A stretch of DNA of 64,000 bases from Sodiomyces alkalinus F11 (Eukaryota; Ascomycota; Sordariomycetes; Glomerellales; Plectosphaerellaceae). A program made the translations under genes and the position numbers. The stretch covers positions 435,649 to 499,648 of the forward strand of contig NW_021167085.1 in the NCBI RefSeq assembly GCF_003711515.1. Direction: 5' to 3'. This document shows, piece by piece, positions 47,701-59,737 of the stretch (positions are counted from its first letter, which is position 1; every line of letters begins with the position of its first letter). The notes below the pieces were generated by a model. The model made no database searches. It had not been told where the DNA came from and saw only the letters and a program-made list of their open reading frames with translations.

Positions 47701-50700
47701 CAAAGGAATCATCTATTCATCGGAAACGACAATGGCGTTCAATCGTTCAACCCCTCACCGCTTTTGCCGTTTCCTCTCTTTCGACTGGCCCGATTGACAT
47801 CAAAGATATTTAGAACGCCGAGCGTCTGGAAGTAGTGTACAGCAACGCCCAATGGGCGTCCCGAAGTCGACCTCCCTTGACCACCGGGTCGCAGGCAGTG
47901 CATCTAACAATGGATGGTAGTAATTATGGAGCCGAGATATGCATCACGAGGACTCCCTCCCTTCCTCGTTCTTTCCTCTTTGTTATCCGACCGCCCCTCC
48001 AACTGGTCGGTTGTTGATCGATCGGTCAGTAACGGGAGCACTTGGTAGACGAGTTGGTGGACCGCTTCAGCTGGGTTTGGACAACGGCATCCATTTACCG
48101 GAGATGCCGTACGTACCTGGCGGTTAGGTCGGCTTGGCGGGAACCCCTCCCTTGGCCGGGACGCGCCCACGGAGTCCGATTCGATCGAGGCTTTCTCCTT
48201 TCCAAACATGACATGACTTCATTGTGATGCATTGGGAGGATTGCGTGGGTTCTTGCCCCGCGGTTCGTACGAAGTAAACTCTTACGGAGTCGATGCACGC
48301 AATCAACTGGTGCACAGCCTGGCCCTGGTTCACCCACCTCTTTACTCGTTGCGCTTGTTTCCGCCCACGTCTCAGGTTTCGGCGGGGAATAATCGTGGAC
48401 TTGACGAACCAAACAAGACAAAGGGTTGGGACAAGGAATAGAGTCCCACCAGTCTGCAGTACGTGTATGCAAGGAGTGATGGTGGCATTGCCTCGGTCGT
48501 CTTTTTTAGCCCGTCTTTTTGGGGCTGTTTTCTTTGTTTCTTTTCTTTTTTTGCCTTCTTTTTCCTCTGACGTGACTCGTGGAAGTGCGGGGTTTTATGG
48601 CAAAAAGTAAACAAGTGCGACGCGAACTCGTGTAGCGTAAACAATCGCTTCCCCGCAGCATCACCCTGGCAAGTCGCGTCAGCACGTGACGCCGAACCAT
48701 TGGACGGCTTCTAGCCCCTGAGCAGGTCTGGCTTGGCAGCGACCTCTGTGTAAAAGTCGGTGTCCTAATAGAGGATTCGGTGTGGCCTTACTCCGTACGA
48801 TGACCGATGACTCCATAGTGTACAGAGAATGCGTCGGAATTAGCCAGTCGAACTGGATCTTTTTGCAGCTCTAGCTGATCGCGAGGTGAAGAGGTTGATG
48901 ATTAATTAATAGTTCGTACGTGCGAATTACATGTCCGAAAAACCATACATTTCGTGCACAGTTCGGTGGCGATACACGTCTCCTGCATCATGCATGTAAG
49001 ACTTAAGGAGACGCCACTCAGGGTCGGTTGTGATTTGCGACAGAGCATAATTCGTACGAATATCATAGGTCCGGGAATTTGTGCATTTTGGAGCCGATGT
49101 CCATTCACAGGGCTGCATCGGGAGTTTGTTTGGAGATTGCGTGCATTCTTCGGGGTTCCAATGGCTTTCCTGTATTTTGGGTGACGTTCCATCCGAGATC
49201 GTCTAGCATCGAGAAGAGAAGCCTGGCACTTGGTGTATGGATAGACCAATGTGCCGACCCCGAGCAGTCGGATTCACCAGGCAATGAAATAAGAGAACGG
49301 AGGAATGGGATATTGGAAGAGGAGGTAAAGTGTCAGACGCTCCTTATGCTTGGTTGCCCGCATGTTGAAGAGTTCGGCGTATGGGGTAACGACATATCAA
49401 TATCCGCAAGAGCTCACTCCAAGACGTCACACGGCTTGGCTCAGAGGCTTCTATTATGTTGTACGAACAGGTCACCGTAGGTCCTTATACAGCATTAGCG
49501 GTGACAAAACGTGTAAGCCGTTCGGAAACCTAGCGGGCCATTCCACTGTCTTCTCCAGAGCAGATTACCATTGTACGAATAGACTCTTCGGGTTTGGCAT
49601 ATACTCTGAGAGGACCAGCCCGACGGTCCAGACAACCCGGGTCTGTATCATCATTACAGACGTTCGGCACGGTGACATCTAATCTGCCTCTGCCCATATG
49701 CCAAGCAAGATGTCTCCGAAACGAGAGCCGTGGGTTTGATGTAGAATATGGGTATGGTTCTTGTGGCCGTTAAGACTCCTGAACGAGACTCAATGGTACC
49801 AGAGTATGTCAACAAGAACGTGACCCTTTTAGGTATTACAGCAAGGCGGCCCCATCCTCCTGCCAAGTGTTTCGTGAGTGCAACGGACACTTCGTATAGA
49901 TGCTAGGAAAGCCATTCAGTATCCCCTCCAGGAGAATCGTCCCCGCCAAATGCCTCGCAGGATATTGAATGGTCTCTCCCGGTTTTTTTATTACTATGTG
50001 AGAATTCGAAGCCAGCTAGCTGGATCCGGTCCCTGGATTTGCGGAGATGTCTTAGTCGTTGCGATGTGAGGAGGATATTCCGAGACATTCTTTCGAGCAT
50101 GGCAGAGCAGTGTATGGAATAGCAAACGCATATAAGAAAATAAGTGATACCAAGATATAGTAGATATCCATTGCCCCGAGAGACACGTTACTGGACCTCT
50201 GGGCAAGTCTAGACAGCATTTCATTCACGTTGCCGCAGGAAAACTTGCGAATATATCATGGTTAGAGTAGCAGGNNNNNNNNNNNNNNNNNNNNNNNNNN
50301 NNNNNNNNNNNNNNACTTCCCCGTCCAGCGTCAAGTGGATGTTCGGGTGGATGTTCGGTAGTGGGCTGAATGCTCCTGGCACGCAACAGAAGATTAAAGT
50401 GCATGCTCAGGTGTTGTTTAAATCTAGCCTGTCTTTCTGTCTGCACGGTCCCTTTAAGAATATTCTCATTTCTTTCCAGATGCGATCAGTAGGCTGTTCC
50501 TGGAGGACAATTCTGTAATTCCGTACGCCGCCAGTCCTTACCCTCTCAGATGGCTTATACCGTCCCTACCATCCCAGCATGCCGAAAGAACCGTCCACGA
50601 TATGACTGGGGACTTAAGACACTTTGCTTGGAGCGAATACCTGTACCTAGCTCTTTATATCCTCTGATCACCTCCTGGAACCACCTAGGTCAAGTTGATT

Positions 50701-51813
50701 TGGAAAACGCAGCTATCTTCTGCCAATACATGAGCCCTGCTTCAGAGGGTAATTAATATCAGTCCTAAAACTGTGACCGGCGGGTCGCCGTTGCGATGTG
50801 TCTTTGATTCAAATTTGAGAACTAGCAACATGGGCAGGCGAGCACAGGAGCCAGCTGAGTTTGAATAAGGGGCTGTCCCGGAAGCAGTCAGAGGTCTATC
50901 CGGCTTTAAGGGACCACAAAAATGGAAGTTACTTCGATGCTGAAGCGTCATCACCCTCGGGAAACCGAGATATAGCTGAGATCAGAGCCGAAGAAACTCA
51001 ACGTACAACGTCGGCCGAGTCTAATGTCAGACACGACGATCCCGTGGTGTTGTTGTAGTATAAAGTACAGAAGTGCAAAGAATGTCAAGCACCTAGGGAA
51101 CTGAGACGGTAGCTTCGGAATGTTGGAATTGCGGTTAGTATTGCCCCTGGTAAGACATACACCCCGGAGATGGTTTCCTTTCCTTGTTCGCGACGTAGGG
51201 GGAAATATTCGTGAAAACTAGAGTCAATTCAGGTAAGATTACTCCCAAATCTGCCTCCAAGTCGGACGGCATCTTTTAGACTTCATGGCCGCATGGAATT
51301 GTGGAAGCCACAGTCATATATGTGAAAACGGCGCAGCAGGCGATGGGTTTGGGAAAAGAGCGAGGATTCGGAATTCGATTGCGGTAGCGCATTTATTAAG
51401 ACGAGTACCTTAAGGTACGTGAGTGGAGCGTAAATGAGTATGACTACCTTAGGTACCTTAGTTTGTTGCCCCGAGATGAAGTCCATCGGTGTACACGTAG
51501 TTCCTCTCAAGTTTGGGGTGAGGTGAGACCTGGACCGACGCTGTCCTTCATCATCTGTAGTCAGCGGGTCAACAACCGAGTAAAACACGGGTAAAAGTGG
51601 AACCATACAAGGGACCAGCCAATTAGCGACCATAGCCCTCCTTCCAATTGGGGAAAAAAAGAATCAAACAAACTGAGCGGTAACAAACGGCAGAACCCAT
51701 GTCCTTCCACAAAAATCAACGAGGGGACGCTTGCAAAGACTGACTGGGAAAACCGAACTGAAAAGGGACGTTATACTGGCCAAGTTTATGTTTTTGTAGC
51801 AGCCTTCGAAAGT
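41775..51813. other. 10-kb gene-poor region
   Basis: I support no protein-coding gene. 41775-42900 is probably CDC25 leader and promoter: on the minus strand 42580-42690 is strongly C/T-rich. From 43 to 51.8 kb the base composition is more even than in the coding parts, stop codons are frequent in all frames, and isolated ORFs of 60-160 codons lack domains. The motif TTCGTACGAA and its halves recur (42760, 45985, 47403, 48264, 49051, 49570). I saw no terminal repeats or transposase-like frames, and no strong C-to-T (RIP-like) decay by eye. Confidence 0.5.
50275..50314. other. Assembly gap (40 N)
   Basis: Forty undetermined bases. Just after it lies a short imperfect tandem (GGATGTTCGG twice, at about 50337-50360), so a repeat may have broken the assembly. 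Confidence 0.99.
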
Positions 51814-54800
51814 ATGACGAGAACAGCTACCGCAAAAAGAAAGCGTGCCGAGAGGGAAGCCCTCAAAGCCGAACGCGCCAACAAGAAACCGAAGACGGAC
51901 GACATCACCAAGCACGCCGAGAAGAAGCTCTTCGTGGAGAAGTCGACCGGCCCCGATCGCATCCGCGAGGCCAAACTGTACGAGCTCCTGGGGAGCGAAG
52001 ACTTCGAAACCCGCGTCCTCGCCGCCGAAGCCGTCATCTCGAGCCTCTTCGACGGCGACGGCGTGCCCGAGCCCGTCCTCGAGAGACACCTCGACTGGCG
52101 CCTGTTCCGCGGCCTCGCCAGCGGGCGCGCCGCCTCCCGTCTGGGCTACAGCCTCGTCATCGCCGAGGTGCTGCGCCAGCTCTTCGGGGACAATGCCCTG
52201 AGCCGGTCGAAATACCCCGGCCTGACGCTGGACAAGGTCCTCGAGATCCTCCAGCAGCGGACCCGGCCGACGGGCAACATGACGGGCCAGGAAGAGAGGG
52301 ATTTCTACTTTGGTCAGCTCTTCGGGCTCGAGTGCTTTGCCCGCGCTGGCATCCTCCGGGGGAACGAGGCCATGTGGCGGACCATACTGTCCCTCTTGTT
52401 CAAGCTCGCCGACAAGAAGGTCTGGCTTCGGCCTCAGTGCGGCTGGGTCGTCACGGAAGCCCTTCCCGAGCTGGGGCTCGACCTTACGCTTACCACCCTG
52501 GATATCGTCAGAGCCGAAAAGTGGACAAAGTCGCCCGAAGGTGTGGCCATTTCTCTGGCTGCCCTCAACGCCTACCCGGAAGGCCGTAAAACCATCGGCA
52601 ACCCCTTGGACGCCAGGGTGCTTCCGAGCCTCCCCGTCATTCTCAAGGAGAGCACGGATCCGGATGCCTCTGGCGAAGAGGAGACCTCTACGAAGGGAAA
52701 GAATAATAAGAAGAAGAAGAAGCAACCGAATTGGTCGCATCAGCTACATTTTGTGTGGGATATTCTCCTGAAGCATATTCTGAGCAAGGGAGAGGCTTCC
52801 TTGGAAGAGTTTACCGTTTTTTGGAGGCGATGCGTGGATGGTACGGAAATTCAGTCCAGTCTCTGGACCCTACAATCTTCTACCTCTTGATTTTTGTGCA
52901 CATGGCTAACTGGTTCGGTTGAATACAGACAACCTGTTCACGAAGACGGCCACTGATGGCCAGAAGCTGCGTGGGTTCCTCGTCTTCCAGAAAACGCTAA
53001 CAGAGCTGGTCGGGCAAGCATCTGACCAGTGCCCCCTGGAATCCTTTCTACCGGTCATTTTCAGCAAGAATCTCATGGCTTGCCTCATGAACCAGGCTGC
53101 GCATGAAGACCGCTACCTACATCGCGCTGCTCGGAAAACCTTGTCCCATGTGGAACAGGCCGCCCTGATCGACCAGGATGTGGCGACTCCCATACTAGAG
53201 AATCTGATCACGGGTAATGGCGTTTTCAGCTTTGACGTGAGGACCGGGACGAAGACTGTCGAGAACATCGTGCAGCGCGTGAAGCCGGAGGCTGGTGAAG
53301 ACACGGTTGGTGTGCTGAGTGCGCCTGCCATGAAGACTTGCACAACTGGGTGAGAATTCTCCCTGCTACGTGCCGAGAGACTCTCGTGCGGTCTCTTTCT
53401 TTCTTTCTTCTTCTTTCTGACATGGTCTCTAGGAAGGACCTCGATAAAGTGAAGCTCGACCTCCGGGTCTATGTCGAGTACCTCTTCAAGCTGGCCAATG
53501 CGGCGCCCGAGGCCGCTTTGAAGGAGCTAACCGCTCTTGCCTACGCGCCGCCCGTCTGGGTGCCGTCGAACGCCGCTGATTTCGTCAAGGAGCTCAGCCG
53601 CAACCGTCTTCAATCTACCTTTGCGAACTTTTCTCGGAAGAACGAGGATTCGACACACCTATGCACAGCCATCGAGAACATCAGTCCGGAGTACATCCCA
53701 ATGGACGCAAAACTCAAGAAGGCGGTGGGCGATGCGCGAAGGAAGTTGAAGTCTCTGATGCACGAGGCATCGCAAGAACCTAACGAAGCTGGCTCGGGGG
53801 AGGGCAACACTGCCCGTGGGTTGTCTCTCCTCTACACCATGGCCATTTTCCAAATCTACAATGCGGAACCCGACGCGTTCCAGTTGCTGGGCGATCTGGA
53901 AGAGTGCCACTCCAGGTTAAGGAAAGACCAGGAAGGTGCTGCCGAGTTCCTCGTGGAGATTCTTCTCTCCATGGTGTCCCAGGATTCCATCCTCCTTCGG
54001 CAGATTTCGCAGCAAGTATTCGGGTCTTTCGCCGGACGCATTTCGGCGGCGGCGCTCGAGCTTCTCCTGGACGTCCTCTCGGCCGATGAGAACTCCAAAG
54101 GTCGACAGGCTCTATTCAACATCGAATCCGACGACGTAGACCCGGAGGATATCGAGGAGGACAGCGACGAAGACGACGACGACGACGTCGAGGAGGTCCA
54201 ACTCGATTCCGACGTGGAAATTGATTCGGACGTGGAGTTTGTCACGCTGAACGGTGCGGAAGCGGCCGACCCAGACAGCGGCGACGCCAGTCCCGATTCC
54301 GAGTCCGAACCGGATGAAGAAGGGGAAGACGCAGACGAAGACGAAGACGAAGAAGAAGGCGAAAAAGAGAGCTCCGAGGAAGCCAAGAACCTCGAGGCCA
54401 TCGACGACGCGCTGGGCAAGATCCTCGGGAGCCACCGGCTCGACAAGGACAAGGACGCCGCGTCCTCCGACTCGGACGCCGACATGACGGATTCCGAGAT
54501 GCTCGCACTGGACGACAAGCTCGCGGCCGTCTTCCAGCAGCGGATCAAGCACAGCCCGAGCAAGAAGAAGGAGCGCAAGGCGGCCAAGGAGTCGGTGGTC
54601 AACTTCAAGCGCCGCGTCCTGGCCCTGCTGGAGACGTACATCCGCGCCGAGGCCGGGAACCCCGCCGCGCTCGCCGTGCTGCTGCCGCTCCTGCGGCTGA
54701 TGCGGACCACCACGGTCAAGTCCCTGGCGGACCGCGCGTTCGAGGTGGTCAAGGAGTACCAGAAGCGGCTGCGCAAGGCGAGGCAGGAGGCGAACAAGGA

Positions 54801-55182
54801 AAAGGGGGGCGGCTTGCTGAGACCCGCGGGCGTCGGCGTCGGCGTCGTCGTCGTCGACCCGGAGAAGACGCTGCGGCTGCTGAGGGACGTGCATGCCGAG
54901 GCGGAGGCTGGCGAGATGGTCGACCATGCCAAGGCGGCGGCGGCGGCGAGCTTGATTGTGGCGTCGACGCTGTATCTGTATGTTGCTGATGGGCCGAGCC
55001 GGGCGGCTGTCGAGGCGGAGTTTGTGAAGCTGGAGCGGAAGCCTGAGGACGGGGCGAAGAAGAAGAAGAAGGGCAAGAAGGCGAAGAAGAGGAAGAATCA
55101 GGGGGATGAAGTGGATATGTACATGGACTGGAAGCAGTGGCGGGATAACTACGAGTCGACACGGGAGGGTAAAGGCTCGTGA
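51814..55182 (+). CDS. POL5: Pol5 / MYBBP1A family (DNA polymerase phi) nucleolar protein
   Basis: A nucleolar HEAT-repeat protein required for rRNA synthesis and large-subunit assembly; despite its name it is not needed for DNA replication. Three exons, 51814-52840, 52929-53349 and 53433-55182, give 1,065 residues (yeast 1,022). Junctions: CVDD-NLFTK (donor GTACGG) and CTTGKDLDK (donor GTGAGA, acceptor TCTAG). The N-terminus is basic (TATAKRKRAERE, NKKPKTD). Family motifs include RLGYSLVIAEVLRQLF, FGLECFARAG and LKHIL. A lysine run (NNKKKKKQ) sits near residue 300. A long acidic tract spans about 712-800 (DSDEDDDDDVEEV and DADEDEDEEEGE), a hallmark of the family. The C-terminal helices end with KKKKKGKKAKKRK and MDWKQW. 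It shares its process with UTP20, though the two genes are 16 kb apart. Confidence 0.95.
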
Positions 55183-55769
55183 GCGTAGCGTCTCAGATGG
55201 GGGGTTTACTTTTCGGATGCTAGAATTACAAGAGTCAATGCCAAACTGGGGGAAGATGGGCGTCTCACGTCCATGTACATCAGCTGTTCTTCATTTGTGT
55301 CAGGGCAAGCTGGGGAAAAGTACGGGACATGGCCCTATACTGCTTCATTATCTGCTCTGGCATGTCAGTTAGCATGGTGTTTGGGGCTTAGACCGTCGAT
55401 TCTCGGAGATGAAATGGTGTATTCAATGGCCCGTTCACTGCCTTCCTTGCAACTTGGTATCTACCCGTTCAAGTCCAGTGCTTCAAGGACGCCTATCCCC
55501 TTTTCTAACGTCCCTAATTCCACATTCGAACGCCCAATAATGAATGTTGTAAACAAATGAAAAGGTATGGGAGTCTAAGCCCGTGTGTCGATATGTTGTC
55601 CAACTCGTCCCCTTGCGGGATCTTCTGGCTTGCCATGATAGCCAGGCCACTGTGTCGTCCGTTTTCCTCTCTTCTTTGGCGCTGCTTCTCTTTCTTAGCT
55701 ACCGATGATGATATCGTACTTCCTGGGTAAATAGGCCCTTACCTTTTGCAACGGCGCTTCGTGTGGGCC
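55183..55769. other. 3' spacer downstream of POL5
   Basis: 587 bases between the POL5 stop and the small minus-strand ORF. Nothing recognisable. Confidence 0.55.
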
Positions 55770-55958
55770 TCACTTCTTCTTGCCAAGCTTCTTGGTGCCA
55801 GGCTTCTTGGTGCCGCGCTTCTCGCTCTCGTGGATCTGCACACGGTAACGGGTGCGGCGGCGGCGGTTCATACGACGAATGTCGGGGTTCCAGCGCGGCT
55901 GACGGCGACGGCGCTGGATGAACTGCACGGCTGCTTCTTGCATTGTCGTGGGAGGCAT
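55770..55958 (-). CDS. Small, very basic ORF, unidentified
   Basis: Sixty-two residues from the ATG at 55958 (MPPTTMQEAAVQFI). The sequence is almost entirely Arg/Lys-rich after residue 14: QRRRRQPRWNPDIRRMNRRRR, then TRYRVQIHESEKR, then a lysine tail with GTKKPGTKKLGKKK. The composition and size resemble a small ribosomal or other RNA-binding protein, and GC content is higher than in the surrounding spacer, which favours real coding. I do not recognise the family; it does not match eL39 or eL41 from memory. The frame is open upstream to 56066, and an earlier exon cannot be excluded. An A/T-rich TATATATA lies at 55988-55996 just upstream. Confidence 0.45.
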   Translation of the reverse strand: MPPTTMQEAAVQFIQRRRRQPRWNPDIRRMNRRRRTRYRVQIHESEKRGTKKPGTKKLGKKK

Positions 55959-57370
55959 ATTGGTTGAGGGAGGAAGTGCCGTAAAAGTATATATATGACG
56001 CTTGTGATGATTGCTGGTGTGGAATTGCTGTGTGATGCACCTCCCATCCAGAAGACGGCTGTCCATGAGGTTTTATATTCATCACGGCCCTTCGGTTCTG
56101 TTGCTCCATCTATCTGAACAATGCGGTTGTTTTTGGCGATGGCTTCCTCGAAGTTCGACGTCGGATTAGGTTGCGACGATGAGATGTGACCTGTCGACAA
56201 CTAGGGGTATAACGCGGGGGGGGGCCAAGATCGATGACGATAAAGGGAAAAAGATGACACAGGAAGAGATCATGAGATTTATTTTAAGAACAGATCGTCT
56301 AGTTCATGGCCTGGAACTGGACTTGGAAATGGGCATCAGCTGGTCAAGAACGAATTCAGGGGTCAGGGGCTGATCGGTCGGATGGTTGGTTTCGTGGCAG
56401 TCGTCCGTCAACATCAGAAGGACTTGGAAGAAGCTGGAAATAGGCGTGTTCAATCTGTCAGGAGTATGTACAGAAACCCGACATTAATGCAATGCAGTTG
56501 AATGGGAAGGGCAGATCTGAACTGTCGTAAATGTTGGCCTCTTCTTTTTGGTTCAGGGGTAAGATCGAGGTCTGAATGAGCTTGCTTTCACCATGTCGAA
56601 GGGGATGTATATCTGTGTAGATCCTATCTATCTACAGAGTATCCTCCGACGTCAAGAACCCCAGCCGGGCTTTCACAGGCTTTCACACAGCTTTATTGTA
56701 TTGTATACGACAGGAATTGGGTGCCCCTTAATAAATGGTGTGATGGACGTCGTCTGGTGATGTTGATGCCAGTCAGGACTTGGAGACGTACACGTGTAGA
56801 AGCGACGATTACATAAGCCCTGGAGGTGACTCCACTCGGATATTTTCTGATTAGTAACATTCGGATTAGGCAGCTTGAATGGTGGGAAGTACCTTTGTAC
56901 CAAAGACATGGGAATTAGGGACAAGGTGGCCAACAAGCAGCATAAGGTATCTTGGGTAGCGTCGCATCCAAAAGAAGGGTTTAAAAAAAATAAAAAAAAA
57001 GAGAGAGATGTTACCCTTCCCCATCTTACCATCTTCACTTCTCTCTGTTACCCTATTAACGTGAGAAAGAGAGCCGAGATACCACCTGGCGTGTTCGGCC
57101 TAGCTCACTTTCCGCCGTGCAGGAGACGCACGCACGCCTTCAAGTCCGATTCTTAAAGGGCAGGCGGAAAACCCTTGATCTTCCGGTATGATCCTCCTTG
57201 AAGCCACGGATAATGCGACAATGAATTGCTAATTCCCGCATGCGCTCTGCGCTCTTCGCTCTTCGTCTCTCTAGTCAAATCTTTCTTTCCGTTCGAAATC
57301 TTCTCTTCTTCGAGTGCTCGGCCTCTCGTCCTTTTCGCAGCAGACATATCCCTAGACGTGCCATGCAAAC
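55959..57370. other. Divergent spacer upstream of Erj5-type gene
   Basis: 1.4 kb without a supported gene. It should hold the promoter of the small basic ORF and that of the J-protein. A C/T-rich stretch (57240-57330) precedes the J-protein start. A poly-A tract lies at 56982-57000. Confidence 0.5.
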
Positions 57371-58929
57371 ATGAAGGCCCATCAACTGATTATTGGCCTC
57401 CTTGGCCTGCTCACGGCCTTTGCGGCCGCTTGGAGCAAGGAAGGTATGATAACTCCCCTGGAATAGCATCAAGCTCTTGCCATGTTTCCCCCATCTTCTC
57501 TCTCACCAAACAGGAAACGCTGACAAGTTGCTTCCCCCTCCCCAGACCGCGAGATCTTCCGCATTCGAGCCGAAATCCAGGCCCACGAGGCCAACCCGGA
57601 GACCACCTTCTACGAACTCCTCGGCGTCAAGCCCGGCGCCTCCATCGACGAAATCACAAAGGCCTACCGCAAGATCACCCGCGCCCTGCACCCCGACAAG
57701 GTCGCGCAGCTCCTCAAGGCCGAGCGCGCCCAGGCCCGGAAGGACGGCAAGCAGATGGCATCGGGCGTCAACGTCGACAAGCCGCCCACCCAGCGCGAGA
57801 TCAACGCCGCCATCAAGGTCGCCTCGGAGCGCCAGGCCCGCCTCGGCCTCGTGCGCAACATCCTCAGCGGGCCCGAGCGCGACCGCTACGACCACTTCCT
57901 CAAGAACGGCTTCCCCACCTGGAAGGGCACCAACTACTACTACCAGCGCTACCGCCCCGGCCTCGGCACCGTCCTCGCCGGCCTCTTCCTCACCGCCGGC
58001 GGCGCCATGCACTGGATCGCCCTCTGGCTCGGCCACCGCCGCCAGCGCGACTTTGTCGAGCGCTACATCAAGTTCGCCCGCGCCTCCGCCTGGGGCGACA
58101 ACCTCAGCATCCCCGGCATCGACTACGCCCAGCCTCCCGCCCCTGCCGCCGCCCCTGCCGCCGCGCCCTCGCCGTCGCAAGAGGAGGATGCCGCGCCCCC
58201 CGCGCAGGCTGTCAACCGCCGCCAACGCCGCTTCGAGGAACGCGCCGCCCGTAAGGAGAAGAGCAAGCCCAAGGGGAAGAGCGCCAGCGGTGGTGGTGGT
58301 GGCGGTGGTGGCGGCAGCGCTTCTGCTAGCGGCACCGCTACCCCCCGCGACGTTCCCCAGGGTGCCCCGACAGGTGCTCGCAAGCGTGTCATTGCCGAGA
58401 ACGGAAAGGTCCTGATTGTCGACTCGCTCGGGGAGGTTTACCTTGAAGAGGAAGACGAAGATGGCAATCTGCAGCAGTTCCTCCTGGATGTAAGTTGATC
58501 AAGCGGGGTCGTGAAAAGAAAGAAAGAAAAAGGAAAAAAAGACCCCCAAAAAGAAGAAGACAAAGGGAAAAAGAAAGAAACTAACCATCTCATAACCAGC
58601 CCTCCGAGCTCAAACCCCCCACCTTCAGCGACACCGCCGTCGTCCGCCTCCCCCTCTGGCTCATGCGCTCCACCATCGGCCGCTTCCTCGGCACCAACAA
58701 CCCCACCGGAGAGGACCACGACCAGGACCAGGACCAGGACCAGGACGACACCGCCGAAGTCGACTCGGACAACGACCAAGTCCAGCACACCCCCTCCGGA
58801 AGCACCGGCTCGACGAGCGACGACTTTGAGGTGCTGGACAAGTCGACCGACTCGCTCCGCAAGGCCAAGACGTCGGGTGCCCAGACCGGCGGCAGGGCCA
58901 ACAAGCGCAAGGGCAACAAGAAGCGGTGA
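57371..58929 (+). CDS. ERJ5: ER membrane J-domain protein (Erj5 type)
   Basis: A DnaJ co-chaperone of the endoplasmic reticulum that stimulates the Hsp70 Kar2/BiP. Exons 57371-57443, 57546-58489 and 58600-58929 give 448 residues. Exon 1 is a signal peptide (MKAHQLIIGLLGLLTAFAAAW). The J domain follows at about 43-145: TFYELLGVKPGASIDEITKAY, with HPD at 73-75, and a long loop between helices III and IV. The RYRPGLGTVLAGLFL segment starts a membrane span at about 164-186. The rest is cytosolic: Ala/Pro-rich, basic (RRQRRFEER), then VLIVDSLGEVYLEEEDEDGN. The last exon (donor GTAAGT, branch CTAAC, acceptor ACCAG) adds RLPLWLMRSTIGRFLG, an Asp-Gln repeat (DQDQDQDQD) and a basic end (RKGNKKR). Domain order fits fungal Erj5. 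Confidence 0.92.
58721..58747. repeat. In-frame GACCAG repeat (Asp-Gln)
   Basis: Four tandem GACCAG hexamers encode DQDQDQDQ in the last exon of the J-protein. Confidence 0.9.
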
Positions 58930-59737
58930 AACGGTGGAGGATGGGTTCGGTGATCGTCACGGATGTTGCTTCGTTTGGTTTCTTGGTTTGTTCTTTTTTT
59001 TCCTTCCTTTTTTTCTTTCTTTTTTTTCCCTTCCTCCCTTTCCTTCTCTTGGTGCGTCTCTCCGTATACGCTCTTGGGCCGGCTTGACCTGTCGCTTCTG
59101 GTCATGTTCTTGGCATATGTTGGAAAGTTGGCAATAAACGGGATAAAGAAATGGAATGAAACGAAGCGAAGCGAAACGAACTAGACAACCGCGGACGAAC
59201 TACCGAAGGCACTGGTGGTGGCCAAAGGAGAGGAGAGAACAGTAGAGAAAAGTACATAAAAGAATCATATTTAGAGATGCTACCAGATTTGCTCGTTTTC
59301 CCCTCGGCTCACCGGCGGCGTAGATATGATGTGAGACTACTTTGAGATTACTTCGTGAGTGTACAACGAGAGCACATGAGCACTATGCGAGAATGCTTGG
59401 GGGGGGCGATAGGAAGAGCTTGATCGGTGGTATCAAGAGACGGATGAGTACCGCCATCTGTGGAACGATGCTTCTGCGCTCGCCCTGAACCCCTGAACCC
59501 CCCCCATCACTGTCACAGCGTAGCGCCGGGGTTTCGGGGTTTGATAAGTATACCACTCTGCTCCTTTTCCCCTTCTGCAGCTTTGCCCGTGTGTCAATTG
59601 CCATTGCGTTTCATGCCTCCACTCCAGGTAAAAGTGAAGAAATGAAAGGAGGCAGCCAGCTTGCCAGCTACAGATGTCCGTCCGTACCGGGTGGAGGTGC
59701 TGTTCATCCCTGCAAATTCCCCTCGGACCCGTCTCTC
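58930..59737. other. 3' spacer between convergent genes
   Basis: 808 bases. A C/T-rich stretch (58985-59050) immediately follows the J-protein stop, and a GAAACGAAGCGAAGC repeat lies at about 59152-59178. No supported gene. Confidence 0.55.

Noticed and set aside
43000..51800. A degenerate transposon or RIP-mutated repeat
   Set aside because: No terminal repeats, no transposase or reverse-transcriptase motifs, and CpG-containing words such as CGTACG remain common, unlike heavy RIP. A computed RIP index would settle it.
51664..52740. A 358-codon minus-strand open frame
   Set aside because: Antisense to POL5 exon 1, where the plus strand matches the family.
53856..55076. A 406-codon Ser-rich minus-strand frame
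   Set aside because: Antisense of the acidic and lysine-rich POL5 third exon; the Ser runs are complements of acidic codons.
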